Assembly (NCBI GenBank): GCA_030590185.1
Contig: JAUUZB010000046.1
Location: forward strand, 1 to 10,856
Direction of reading: 5' to 3'
Source: Deltaproteobacteria bacterium
Lineage (GTDB): Bacteria > Myxococcota > XYA12-FULL-58-9 > JAUUZB01
Length of the DNA: 10,856 bases
Shown: one piece after another, positions 1 through 6,457 of the stretch
Layout: each line of letters begins with the position of its first letter
Numbering within the stretch: the stretch's first letter is position 1
The notes under the pieces: generated by a model
Told to the model about the DNA's origin: nothing
Seen by the model: the letters and a program-made list of their open reading frames with translations, nothing else
The model's database searches: none
Translations under genes and position numbers: made by a program

Positions 1-263
1 GACAAGTCCTCCAGCTGACCGCCCTTTGCGGTTACCTCGGTGCGGCCGCCCCGCCGGAATGGACCTGCGGACCGGCCGTCGAGTCTTACTTCGTGGTGCC
101 AGGCCTACGGGGCATGTTCCATTATCGCAATGACGACGCAGCGGTGGCCGAGGACCAAGATTTCGCGGACACGATACTGTTGCTCGGGGACGATGGCAGC
201 GTGATCAAGGATCTCGACTGTCCGAATCCTACACCGGTGGTGCCGAACCTCTGCTACCGCTAG
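1..263 (+). CDS. C-terminal end of an unrecognised, probably exported protein (5' truncated)
   Basis: The frame with codons starting at position 3 is open from the window edge to a TAG at 261-263, giving 86 residues; the start lies outside the window. I do not recognise the family. The piece has four cysteines (residues 9, 22, 73 and 84 of the visible part), aromatic and Pro-rich stretches, and ends in a Cys-Tyr-Arg. The cysteines fit a protein folded with disulfides outside the cytoplasm, but that is inference. It is co-directional with the signal peptidase-like gene starting at 300, 36 bp downstream, so the two may be co-transcribed and this protein could be a substrate or partner of that peptidase. 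No CxxCH haem motif is present. The long minus-strand reading frame covering the same DNA has no recognisable content. Confidence 0.55.
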   Translation, partial: QVLQLTALCGYLGAAAPPEWTCGPAVESYFVVPGLRGMFHYRNDDAAVAEDQDFADTILLLGDDGSVIKDLDCPNPTPVVPNLCYR

Positions 264-299
264 CCGCTCGGCGGCGACGTTTGAGGCTTTAAACAGACC

Positions 300-872
300 A
301 TGGCGCCCACCTCGAATCGTCGGCTGGTGGGTGCCTCTTTCATTCTCGCACCCATCCTCGCCATCGGCGCCGCCTCCCTGTGGCGCTCCGGCGGGGAGGC
401 GGCGGCCGACCTGACCTGCGTCTCCCGGGTGGAGGAACGCGAGGTCCGAGGGGATTCGCTGACCGGAGTGGTCGAAGCCGGGACCACGGTTTGGGTCGAG
501 CTCGGCTTCTACGGTTGCAATGAGGTCGGACGCGAAGAGATCGTGTTGTTGCGTTACGCGGGCAATTCCGTGCCGATCGCCAAGATCGTCAAGGGCCTTC
601 CCGGCGATCGTTTCGGGGTCACTGCCGTCGAAGGCAAGCTGCGTTTGTTGTTGAATGGCGAGCCTGCGTGCAACCACGCCGGCGAGTCGTACCTGCTGGA
701 CCTCGCCGCGCGCCGAGTTCTCGGCCTGTACGAGCGCGATTACCAGGGCATCATTCCGGCGGATGCCTTTCTGGTCTTCGGCAATCAGGTGGCTCGTTCG
801 ATCGACAGCCGTAGTTTCGGTTTGGTCAGCCGAGCTGATCTCCTCGGCCGGATCCAGCCGCCAGGTGATTGA
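300..872 (+). CDS. S26-family signal peptidase I-like membrane protease
   Basis: A 190-residue protein that should cleave signal sequences from exported proteins at the outer face of the inner membrane. One N-terminal membrane segment (about residues 9-28) is followed by the S26 boxes in order. The catalytic-serine box is VRGDSL with Ser53. The catalytic-lysine box is KIVKGLPGD, in which Lys95 takes the place of the lysine in the usual KRVxGLPGD. The C-terminal box is GNQVARSIDSRSFG at 161-174. The Asp of the usual GDNRD is replaced by Asn162, but the S-x-DSR part is kept. A cysteine in the segment between boxes (Cys73) and the short length recall a divergent S26 branch that I associate from memory with Patescibacteria-type genomes; TraF-like conjugation peptidases are another possibility. 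ATG 300 has only a weak GAGG about 13 nt upstream, but the membrane segment fits this start. It converges on the kinase gene with 42 bp between. Confidence 0.85.
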   Translation: MAPTSNRRLVGASFILAPILAIGAASLWRSGGEAAADLTCVSRVEEREVRGDSLTGVVEAGTTVWVELGFYGCNEVGREEIVLLRYAGNSVPIAKIVKGLPGDRFGVTAVEGKLRLLLNGEPACNHAGESYLLDLAARRVLGLYERDYQGIIPADAFLVFGNQVARSIDSRSFGLVSRADLLGRIQPPGD

Positions 873-914
873 CGGCCGCCCGTACCCACCCGGTGATGCC
901 TCCGATACCCGCGC

Positions 915-3194
915 CTAGGACGCGTCCAGCTTCATCATCGCCAGCAACAGGAGCGCCTCGACCTCGTTGGGCGGGGCTGGCAGGTTCTGGCCATCGGCGT
1001 AGAGGATCAACGTGTGGCCTCCAGCGAGAGAGATCGGCGCCAGGTAACAGGAGCCCCGTGGCTCGATGCCGAAAATATCGCAGAGCTCATCGACCCGCGG
1101 CTCGATCCGATCCGGCTGACAGAGGCTGGGGCCCGCGGCGATACCAGCGATCAGCTCGGGGAGGGCCTCGCGGGCGACCAATCGGCGCGCTGGCTCGATG
1201 CCCTTCATGGCGACGATCTCAGCGGTGCGCTCCCCGAGGGTCAGGAACATCACCCGGGAGAACCACTCGAGCAACGCCGCGCCGATGAGCTTGCCAACGG
1301 CGATGGGCGAGTCGGCCGCGGCGAGCTCAGCGTTGAGCGCTGCCCGGGGCACCGGCCGCAGTATGCTATCGACCACCGCCTGGGCCTCGGGGATCGGTGG
1401 CGGCGCCGGCTCGACGGCGGGTGCACGCTTGGGCAAGGGCGGCGGTTGGGTCTTGGGGCGCGCGGGCGCGGGAACCTGGGCCCCGGCAGGCGCCGGTGGG
1501 GGAGGACCCGGGACGAGCACCACGGGTCGCTCTTCGGTCGCCGGCTCGGCAGGGCGCGGTTCCGGTTCAACCTCGCGAATCGGCTCGGCCGGCACTTGTA
1601 GATCGAGCTTGGTGTCCGGACCCCAGAGATTCCCGCTCGACCCAGGCGGCGTCGGCTGCGCTGCGGCGATCTCAACCGGCGGCGGACATTCGAAGCCCAG
1701 CGCCCCGCCCGGCCGGGTATCCTCGTCGGAGCCGTCGGTTCGCCACTGCACCTCACACAACACCAACGGCGCGTCCTTACCCTTGACCGCGGTGGTCAGC
1801 CGGTGGCTGATGTCGAGCCCAGGGATGGTGACCTTTTTCGCTACAGTATCCTCGAATAGGATCTCCCCAGCCAACGCCTTGGCGCAAATCCGTGCCGCCG
1901 TGTTGACCGTGTCACCGAAGACGTCGCGCTTCTCGACGATCGCCTGGCCGGTGTGCAAGCCGATGCGGATCTCGATGGGCAACATGCGCCCGGCGTTGAG
2001 CTGATTCTGCTCAGCCAGGGCGCGCTGCATGTGGATGGCGGCGCGCACCCCGTCGTCGGTGCAGATGAAGGAGGCCATGATGGCGTCGCCGATCGTCTTG
2101 ATCACCGTGCCGTGGCTGTCATGAATCTCCGGAAACAGGACGCGGTTGTGAAAGAGGATCCGCTTGCGTCCGGCGACGTCGCCGTACTGTTCGAAAAAGG
2201 CGGTCACCGCGACGATGTCGCTGAATAGGATACAGATCTCCTGCGACTGCTTGGCGAGGAGCTGCGACAGGTCGCTGAGCCCGGCGACCATCTCGGTGGT
2301 GCGCTCGATGTCGCGGTTCCATGGCTCGAGGTTGGCCGAAGATTCATGCTCTCCCTCACTCTGCTCGACAACGGCGCCGAAGGCGAGGTCTAGCTCTTGG
2401 GCGCTACTCGGGCGACTGCTCGGGTCGGCGGAGAGGAGCTTGAGCACCAGCGCGTCGAACTGCTGGGGCACATCCGCGTTGAAGTGGCTCGGCGGCGTGG
2501 GCGCACGGGTCTTGGCCGCCTCGATGATCTCCATGAAGCTCTGGCCGGGGAAGGGATAGCGCCCGGTCAAACAGCGGTAGAGGATCACCCCCATGGCATA
2601 GAGATCGCTCTGCGGGCTGGCCTTGCCACCGTCGAACAACTCCGGCGCCACGTAATTGGCGGTGCCGACCACGGCGTGGTTGGCGGTGAGGGGCGCGAGG
2701 TCCGCGGCGAAGGCGAAACCAAAGTCGAGGATCGACGGCACCCAGTTATTGCCGAGCATCAAGTTGCTCGGCTTGAGGTCACGATGCAGGACACCAACGG
2801 CGTGGGCCGCCTGCAGGGCGCGGCAGACACCGCGCATGATGTCCACCGTCTCGGTCAGCGGCAGCACCCCGCGCTGCTCGAGGATCGCCTCGAGGGTCTT
2901 GCCGGGGACGTATTCCATGGTGAGGAAACGCAGCCCCTCCTCCTCGTGGATGTCGAACACCCGCGACACGCCAGGGTGCACGATGCGCCGGCTCAGGGTC
3001 AGCTCGCGCTCGTAGCGCTCCACCATGTCGGTTTCGTTGAGCTCGGGACGCAGCACCTTGATGGCGACTACGGAGCTGAGCTTGGTGTCGTCGCACAGGT
3101 AGACGGTGCCGGTGGCGCCGGTGCCGAGCCGCTTGGAGATGACGAAACGGCCTAGCCGCTTGCCTGGCCCGAGATTGTCGTGCTGCCGCCCCAT
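915..3194 (-). CDS. Ser/Thr protein kinase fused to a class III adenylate cyclase, with a Pro-rich linker and C-terminal sensor-like domain
   Basis: A 759-residue cytoplasmic signalling protein with no membrane segment. Kinase domain, about residues 16-275: glycine loop GTGATGTVY (24-32), VAIK with Lys46, HRDLKPSN with catalytic Asp139, DFG at 157-159, APE at 183-185 and a late Arg261. All key residues are present, so it should phosphorylate Ser/Thr. Cyclase domain, about 318-485: metal Asp326 (FSDI) and Asp370 (GDAIMASF), adenine-selecting Lys366 and Asp424, and transition-state Asn431 and Arg435 (NTAARI). This is the full class III set, with ATP rather than GTP specificity predicted, so it should make cAMP. 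Residues 505-610 are Pro/Ala/Glu-rich, probably disordered. Residues 625-759 form a compact alpha/beta region that could be GAF-like. The frame stays open upstream to 3365, but that would overlap the divergent lipoprotein gene. ATG 3194 has AGGGAG just upstream and a promoter-like sequence before it; ATG 3305 is the alternative. The gene ends in TAG. Confidence 0.93.
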   Translation of the reverse strand: MGRQHDNLGPGKRLGRFVISKRLGTGATGTVYLCDDTKLSSVVAIKVLRPELNETDMVERYERELTLSRRIVHPGVSRVFDIHEEEGLRFLTMEYVPGKTLEAILEQRGVLPLTETVDIMRGVCRALQAAHAVGVLHRDLKPSNLMLGNNWVPSILDFGFAFAADLAPLTANHAVVGTANYVAPELFDGGKASPQSDLYAMGVILYRCLTGRYPFPGQSFMEIIEAAKTRAPTPPSHFNADVPQQFDALVLKLLSADPSSRPSSAQELDLAFGAVVEQSEGEHESSANLEPWNRDIERTTEMVAGLSDLSQLLAKQSQEICILFSDIVAVTAFFEQYGDVAGRKRILFHNRVLFPEIHDSHGTVIKTIGDAIMASFICTDDGVRAAIHMQRALAEQNQLNAGRMLPIEIRIGLHTGQAIVEKRDVFGDTVNTAARICAKALAGEILFEDTVAKKVTIPGLDISHRLTTAVKGKDAPLVLCEVQWRTDGSDEDTRPGGALGFECPPPVEIAAAQPTPPGSSGNLWGPDTKLDLQVPAEPIREVEPEPRPAEPATEERPVVLVPGPPPPAPAGAQVPAPARPKTQPPPLPKRAPAVEPAPPPIPEAQAVVDSILRPVPRAALNAELAAADSPIAVGKLIGAALLEWFSRVMFLTLGERTAEIVAMKGIEPARRLVAREALPELIAGIAAGPSLCQPDRIEPRVDELCDIFGIEPRGSCYLAPISLAGGHTLILYADGQNLPAPPNEVEALLLLAMMKLDAS

Positions 3195-3325
3195 GGCTCC
3201 CTGTAATCCCCAGATCTGATCTATAGGGGTGATCCCAAGGGCGTCGCAAGGCAACCGGTTTTGAGCTACGATGCCCGTGACAGGATGTCGTTCGTTGCTG
3301 GTCATCGAACGCTGGGAGCTGCAAA
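3195..3325. promoter_or_regulatory. Divergent intergenic region between kinase/cyclase and surface lipoprotein genes
   Basis: This 131-bp stretch must hold the 5' signals of both divergent genes. On the minus strand TTGCGA (3249-3244) and TATAGA (3225-3220), 18 bp apart, resemble a sigma-70 promoter and would give a short leader before ATG 3194. On the plus strand a good GGGAG ribosome site (3314-3318) sits 7 bp before ATG 3326; I see no convincing plus-strand -35/-10 pair. If the kinase actually starts at ATG 3305, the region shrinks to 20 bp. The promoter call rests on partial consensus matches only. Confidence 0.4.
3208..3229. promoter_or_regulatory. Imperfect inverted repeat over the putative kinase promoter/leader
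   Basis: CCCC-AGAT, a 3-nt loop CTG, then ATCT, a 3-nt bulge ATA and GGGG. The two arms pair over 8 bases with one bulge. It overlaps the putative minus-strand -10 (3220-3225) and sits just upstream of the kinase ribosome site. It could be an operator or a leader hairpin, but short palindromes of this quality also arise by chance. Confidence 0.25.
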
Positions 3326-6013
3326 ATGGGGTGGTTTGGCATTGTCGGGGCGCTCGGCGCCTCATTGATCATCATCGGCTGTGTCCCGAGCTTGGTGTTG
3401 CCCCCGGGGACGCTCATCGCCTGCGGGAGTGATGACGACTGTCCTGCGGATCAAACCTGCTCGTATGACGATTTTTGCGTCGAAGGGCTGGAGGAGGATG
3501 ACGTTGGACCCACCCTCGACCGGGTACTAGCGGAGTCCGCGGTGTCGATCGTCGCGCAGTTCAACGAGGATATCGCCGAGGTCACGGCGATGGTCGCGGG
3601 GAACTACACCTTCGCCCCCTACCTCGAGGTCACCGGAGCCGTCCGTTCCTCCGAGGCCAAGCACGAGGTGCGATTGAGCATCGCCCCTGAACAACAGATC
3701 CAAGATCAGACCTACAGCCTCACCATCATCAACGTGCGCGACCTGGCCGGCAACCCGATCCCGCTCGGCGGCGACGACAACCGCCAGTCGTTCACCGGTG
3801 TGGGCCGGGTGGTCGATCGCTCCCCGCCGATCCCGGCGAGCCCGGCGCCGTATGCGGCGAGTCCGGGAAGCGAGGAACCGCTGCTCTCCTGGTCACAACC
3901 GGCAGGCTCTGAGACCTTCTCCGTCGAAGTCGCCACCGCGGCCGACTTCGCGGACGACGACAGTGACGGCGTCGTCGACAGTCTGGTGACGTCGGCCGCG
4001 ACGACCGACAACCGCTTTCGGGTCACGGTCCCGCTGGCCCCGGGCACCTATTATTGGCGGGTGCGCGCCGACGTGACCGATGAGGACCTGTACGGCGTCT
4101 CGGTGTTCGACAAGGTGGATCAGATCTTCCACGTTTATTGCCCGACGGGGGAGAGCTGTGAGGGCCCCACGCTTAGCTCACCGCCCGATGATCCAGACGC
4201 CATGCCCGTGGTCACCAACCCGGAAACCGGATCGACAACCCACCCGTATCGCAGTATCGCCCGCGCCATGACCGCCGTCGGGGTGCTCGCCGGGGGGCCG
4301 CACTACGACGCCGGTGGGTTTCGGCCCGAGATTCGCGTCGCCCGCCGCGGCGGCATCACGCCCTATGTCGAGCGCCTGAGCTTGGTTCCGGGGGTGTCCC
4401 TCCGCGGGGGCTACGGTTTCGACGCCGATCCCGAGGCCTGGCAACGATTCCCGGGTCAACGCACTTTCGTCGAGTCCGAGTCGCTGGTGCTGATAGCGGC
4501 CGGCATCAGGTCCGATGCCACGCTCACCGACAACACCGAGACCCTGGTGGAGGGCATGAGCTTCGCGAGTCAGTGGAGCGGCCAGCCGATGGATCCAGCG
4601 CCTGCCGTGTCCACCACCGTCAGCATCGCAGAGAGCTCTGCGTACCTGCGACTCCATGACACCGAGATCACGGCCTGGGCCGAGGAACGCAGCGTCGCGC
4701 TCAGCGTGGCCAACTCCGGCCCGGATTCGACAGCGACGACCGGGCCCGTGGTCGAACAATGCGAAATCCGCGCAAACACCAGCCCAGACGATAATGGTAA
4801 CGCCGACGGTACGGCTATCGGCATTCAGATCTTCGGCAGCGCCATAGCGCTGCGTAACAACCTGATCATCGCCGGTGAGACCGGCGCCATGACCGCGGTG
4901 GGCATCGACGCGGTGGTCGGGCTGTCGTGCGCCGACGACCCTGCCGCTCCCGACCAGTGCCCCTGGGAGGACAACACCATCACCGCCGGACTGGCTTACC
5001 GCAGCTACGGCGTCCGGATCGTTGGCACCCGGTACGAACCCGCGGTGACAATTGTGCGCAACCACATTCGGAGCGTGGGCAGCCAAGATCTGCTGGGTGT
5101 CAGCGGCCGACCAGTCAGCATAGGTCTGGCGTTGGTCGACGGCTGCGTCCGTGAGATATCCAGCAACCAGATCTCCGGCGGTGCCGAAGCAGATCGCGGC
5201 CATGTTGGCCCCTCCACCTCTTCAGGTTTGCGGGTTGGTGGGGCATGCCCCGACTACGGATCCCCAACTGCCTCGGGAGTATTCTTCCAGCCCATCACAA
5301 ACAACGTGATCACCTCGGTGGGGGGCGACGCGCTGGCGATGTCTGGCGCCATAGCCAATTTGGTCCACAACACTCTAGTCGTGATCGCCGATCCCCACCT
5401 CAGCCCAACGACCGAACGCATCCAGGCGGCCATCTACCTGGCCACCGCGGCGCCGATCGTCACCAACAACATCTTGGCACGGGTCGGCGGGGTTGGTACC
5501 AACGCCAGCTTCTTTGGTGTCCGCGAAGAGAACGCCTGCGGCAACGTCTCCTCCTTTGCCAACAACGCTTTTGTCGACATCACACTGCTCCATCGCACCA
5601 CTCACACTGGCACCGACGGGTTCCCCGAAAGCGAGGATATCACGATCCCCAACTCGCTCGATGGGGAGCTCACCTGCGGGATCTTTGTGGACATGGACGC
5701 ACCATCGGCCGCGTTCCTAACGCCGTATGAGAACAACTTCATCAGCCCCGACGGCATCGCAACCTCATTCGTGGACGCCGATGGACTCGACGATGACGCG
5801 ACCACCGCCGCGGATAACGACTACCACTTGGCCGTCATCGCCGCCGCAGCGCTGGCCAACCAAGGCAAGGACACCGCGCTCGCCGATTGCGGTCACTGCT
5901 GGGGCTGGTGTGCGACGTTCCCTCCGAAGGAGAGCTGCGGCGACGTAACTCACGACAAGGATGGCCTGTTGCGCACCCTTCCGGTGTCCGTGGGGGCGTA
6001 CGAGAAGGACTGA
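3326..6013 (+). CDS. Large surface lipoprotein with Ig-like, Fn3-like and right-handed beta-helix regions
   Basis: An 895-residue secreted lipoprotein. The N-terminus has a hydrophobic segment ending in the lipobox IIGC, with acylated Cys19. Next comes a cluster of four cysteines spaced exactly six apart (33, 39, 45, 51) in an acidic context, a layout typical of myxobacterial lipoproteins. Residues about 60-160 resemble a bacterial Ig-like (SbsA type) domain, ending in the DLAGNPI phrase typical of it. Residues about 165-255 are Fn3-like (GTYYWRV) and include an acidic DDDSDGVVD loop that could bind calcium. From about 300 onward it is a DUF1565-like / pectin-lyase-like right-handed beta-helix: HPYRSIARAM opens it, LRGGYG follows, then many NN-V/I turns (NNLII, NNVIT, NNILA). 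It ends in the usual VGAYE closing motif. It probably acts in adhesion or binding outside the cell; no catalytic residues can be assigned. GGGAG lies 7 bp before ATG 3326. Third codon positions look less uniform than in the cytochrome operon. Confidence 0.88.
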   Translation: MGWFGIVGALGASLIIIGCVPSLVLPPGTLIACGSDDDCPADQTCSYDDFCVEGLEEDDVGPTLDRVLAESAVSIVAQFNEDIAEVTAMVAGNYTFAPYLEVTGAVRSSEAKHEVRLSIAPEQQIQDQTYSLTIINVRDLAGNPIPLGGDDNRQSFTGVGRVVDRSPPIPASPAPYAASPGSEEPLLSWSQPAGSETFSVEVATAADFADDDSDGVVDSLVTSAATTDNRFRVTVPLAPGTYYWRVRADVTDEDLYGVSVFDKVDQIFHVYCPTGESCEGPTLSSPPDDPDAMPVVTNPETGSTTHPYRSIARAMTAVGVLAGGPHYDAGGFRPEIRVARRGGITPYVERLSLVPGVSLRGGYGFDADPEAWQRFPGQRTFVESESLVLIAAGIRSDATLTDNTETLVEGMSFASQWSGQPMDPAPAVSTTVSIAESSAYLRLHDTEITAWAEERSVALSVANSGPDSTATTGPVVEQCEIRANTSPDDNGNADGTAIGIQIFGSAIALRNNLIIAGETGAMTAVGIDAVVGLSCADDPAAPDQCPWEDNTITAGLAYRSYGVRIVGTRYEPAVTIVRNHIRSVGSQDLLGVSGRPVSIGLALVDGCVREISSNQISGGAEADRGHVGPSTSSGLRVGGACPDYGSPTASGVFFQPITNNVITSVGGDALAMSGAIANLVHNTLVVIADPHLSPTTERIQAAIYLATAAPIVTNNILARVGGVGTNASFFGVREENACGNVSSFANNAFVDITLLHRTTHTGTDGFPESEDITIPNSLDGELTCGIFVDMDAPSAAFLTPYENNFISPDGIATSFVDADGLDDDATTAADNDYHLAVIAAAALANQGKDTALADCGHCWGWCATFPPKESCGDVTHDKDGLLRTLPVSVGAYEKD

Positions 6014-6028
6014 GGTGCGCGGTCAGGA

Positions 6029-6259
6029 CTACGCAGGCGAGGTCGAGTTCTCCTCGGTCTTCGACGGGCAAGTGCTCCAGCCGAAGATCGTGTAGACCGG
6101 GCAGCTACCGAGGGCGCCGGTCAGGAGCGGAACGATACCGACTAGGCCCCACAGGGTCTGCGGTCCGACAAAGACCAGGCTCAACAGGACCAGGCCGAGC
6201 ACCACCCGCATGACGCGTTCAATGGTGTGCTCGTTGGCGGGCAGGAGTCTCTTCAACAT
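6029..6259 (-). CDS. Small DUF2892 (YgaP-type transmembrane) inner-membrane protein
   Basis: A 76-residue protein with the DUF2892 layout: an N-terminal N-x4-ER-x2-R segment (N9, E14, R15, R18), two closely spaced membrane helices (about 17-32 and 35-50), then LTGALGSCPVYTIFGWSTC with two conserved cysteines, Cys53 and Cys64. The family is found alone or attached to rhodanese domains (YgaP); its biochemical role is poorly defined, and the cysteines suggest a thiol or sulfur function. The frame runs open to 6364, but the 35 extra N-terminal residues look non-coding, while ATG 6259 has GGAGAG about 5 nt upstream and matches the family N-terminus. The gene ends in TAG, 15 bp tail-to-tail from the lipoprotein gene, and is divergent from the cytochrome operon, so it may share regulation with it. 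A link to electron transfer is inference from position only. Confidence 0.85.
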   Translation of the reverse strand: MLKRLLPANEHTIERVMRVVLGLVLLSLVFVGPQTLWGLVGIVPLLTGALGSCPVYTIFGWSTCPSKTEENSTSPA

Positions 6260-6457
6260 GGTTCTCTCCACAGACGAACGAACGCGCCGGGCGCGCTCGG
6301 GATTGGTTTGGGGCTCACTGGAGGAGAGCCAAAACTGGATAAAAAGGTTCGGATTTACGGTCAAAAATGCCGTGCCCCGCCTAGTCCTGCACTATGGACC
6401 ATGTTGGTCCCATTCGACCATGACCCGACTCCCGGGCCTGTGGTAGGCCACTCGGTG
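6260..6457. promoter_or_regulatory. Divergent intergenic region between DUF2892 gene and cytochrome operon
   Basis: A 198-bp region holding the 5' signals of both directions. It contains a relatively A/T-rich patch around 6330-6368 in otherwise GC-rich DNA. On the minus strand TTGACC (6364-6359) and TATCCA (6341-6336), 17 bp apart, weakly resemble a sigma-70 promoter for the DUF2892 gene. A CGCGCC-G-GGCGCG inverted repeat lies at 6283-6295, in the DUF2892 leader. I find no good plus-strand promoter and no sigma-54 -24/-12 pair. Confidence 0.4.
6396..6410. promoter_or_regulatory. Perfect 6-bp inverted repeat upstream of the conduit operon (possible operator)
   Basis: GGACCA-TGT-TGGTCC: two perfect 6-bp arms around a 3-bp centre, 47 bp upstream of ATG 6458 and inside the divergent region. 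The size and position suit a dimeric regulator site for the operon. A second GACCA follows at 6416-6420. There is no direct evidence of a binding protein, and a 6-bp arm repeat can occur by chance. Confidence 0.35.

Noticed and set aside
105..677. 190-residue minus-strand frame overlapping the peptidase gene
   Set aside because: The plus strand carries all S26 boxes; the minus product has no motif and would overlap two plus-strand genes.
918..927. Palindrome GGACGCGTCC between the convergent genes as a terminator
   Set aside because: It lies in the last codons of the kinase gene, has no loop and no T-run; I find no convincing terminator anywhere in the window.
3195..3365. 57-residue N-terminal extension of the kinase
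   Set aside because: It would overlap the divergent lipoprotein gene, has no domain content, and ATG 3194 has a ribosome site and promoter-like sequence.
4178..5203. 341-residue minus-strand frame inside the lipoprotein gene
   Set aside because: No recognisable domain; the plus strand shows a lipobox, Ig-like, Fn3-like and beta-helix features running through it.
6227..6457. 77-residue N-terminal extension of the barrel protein
   Set aside because: It would overlap the DUF2892 gene and bury the signal peptide inside the protein.
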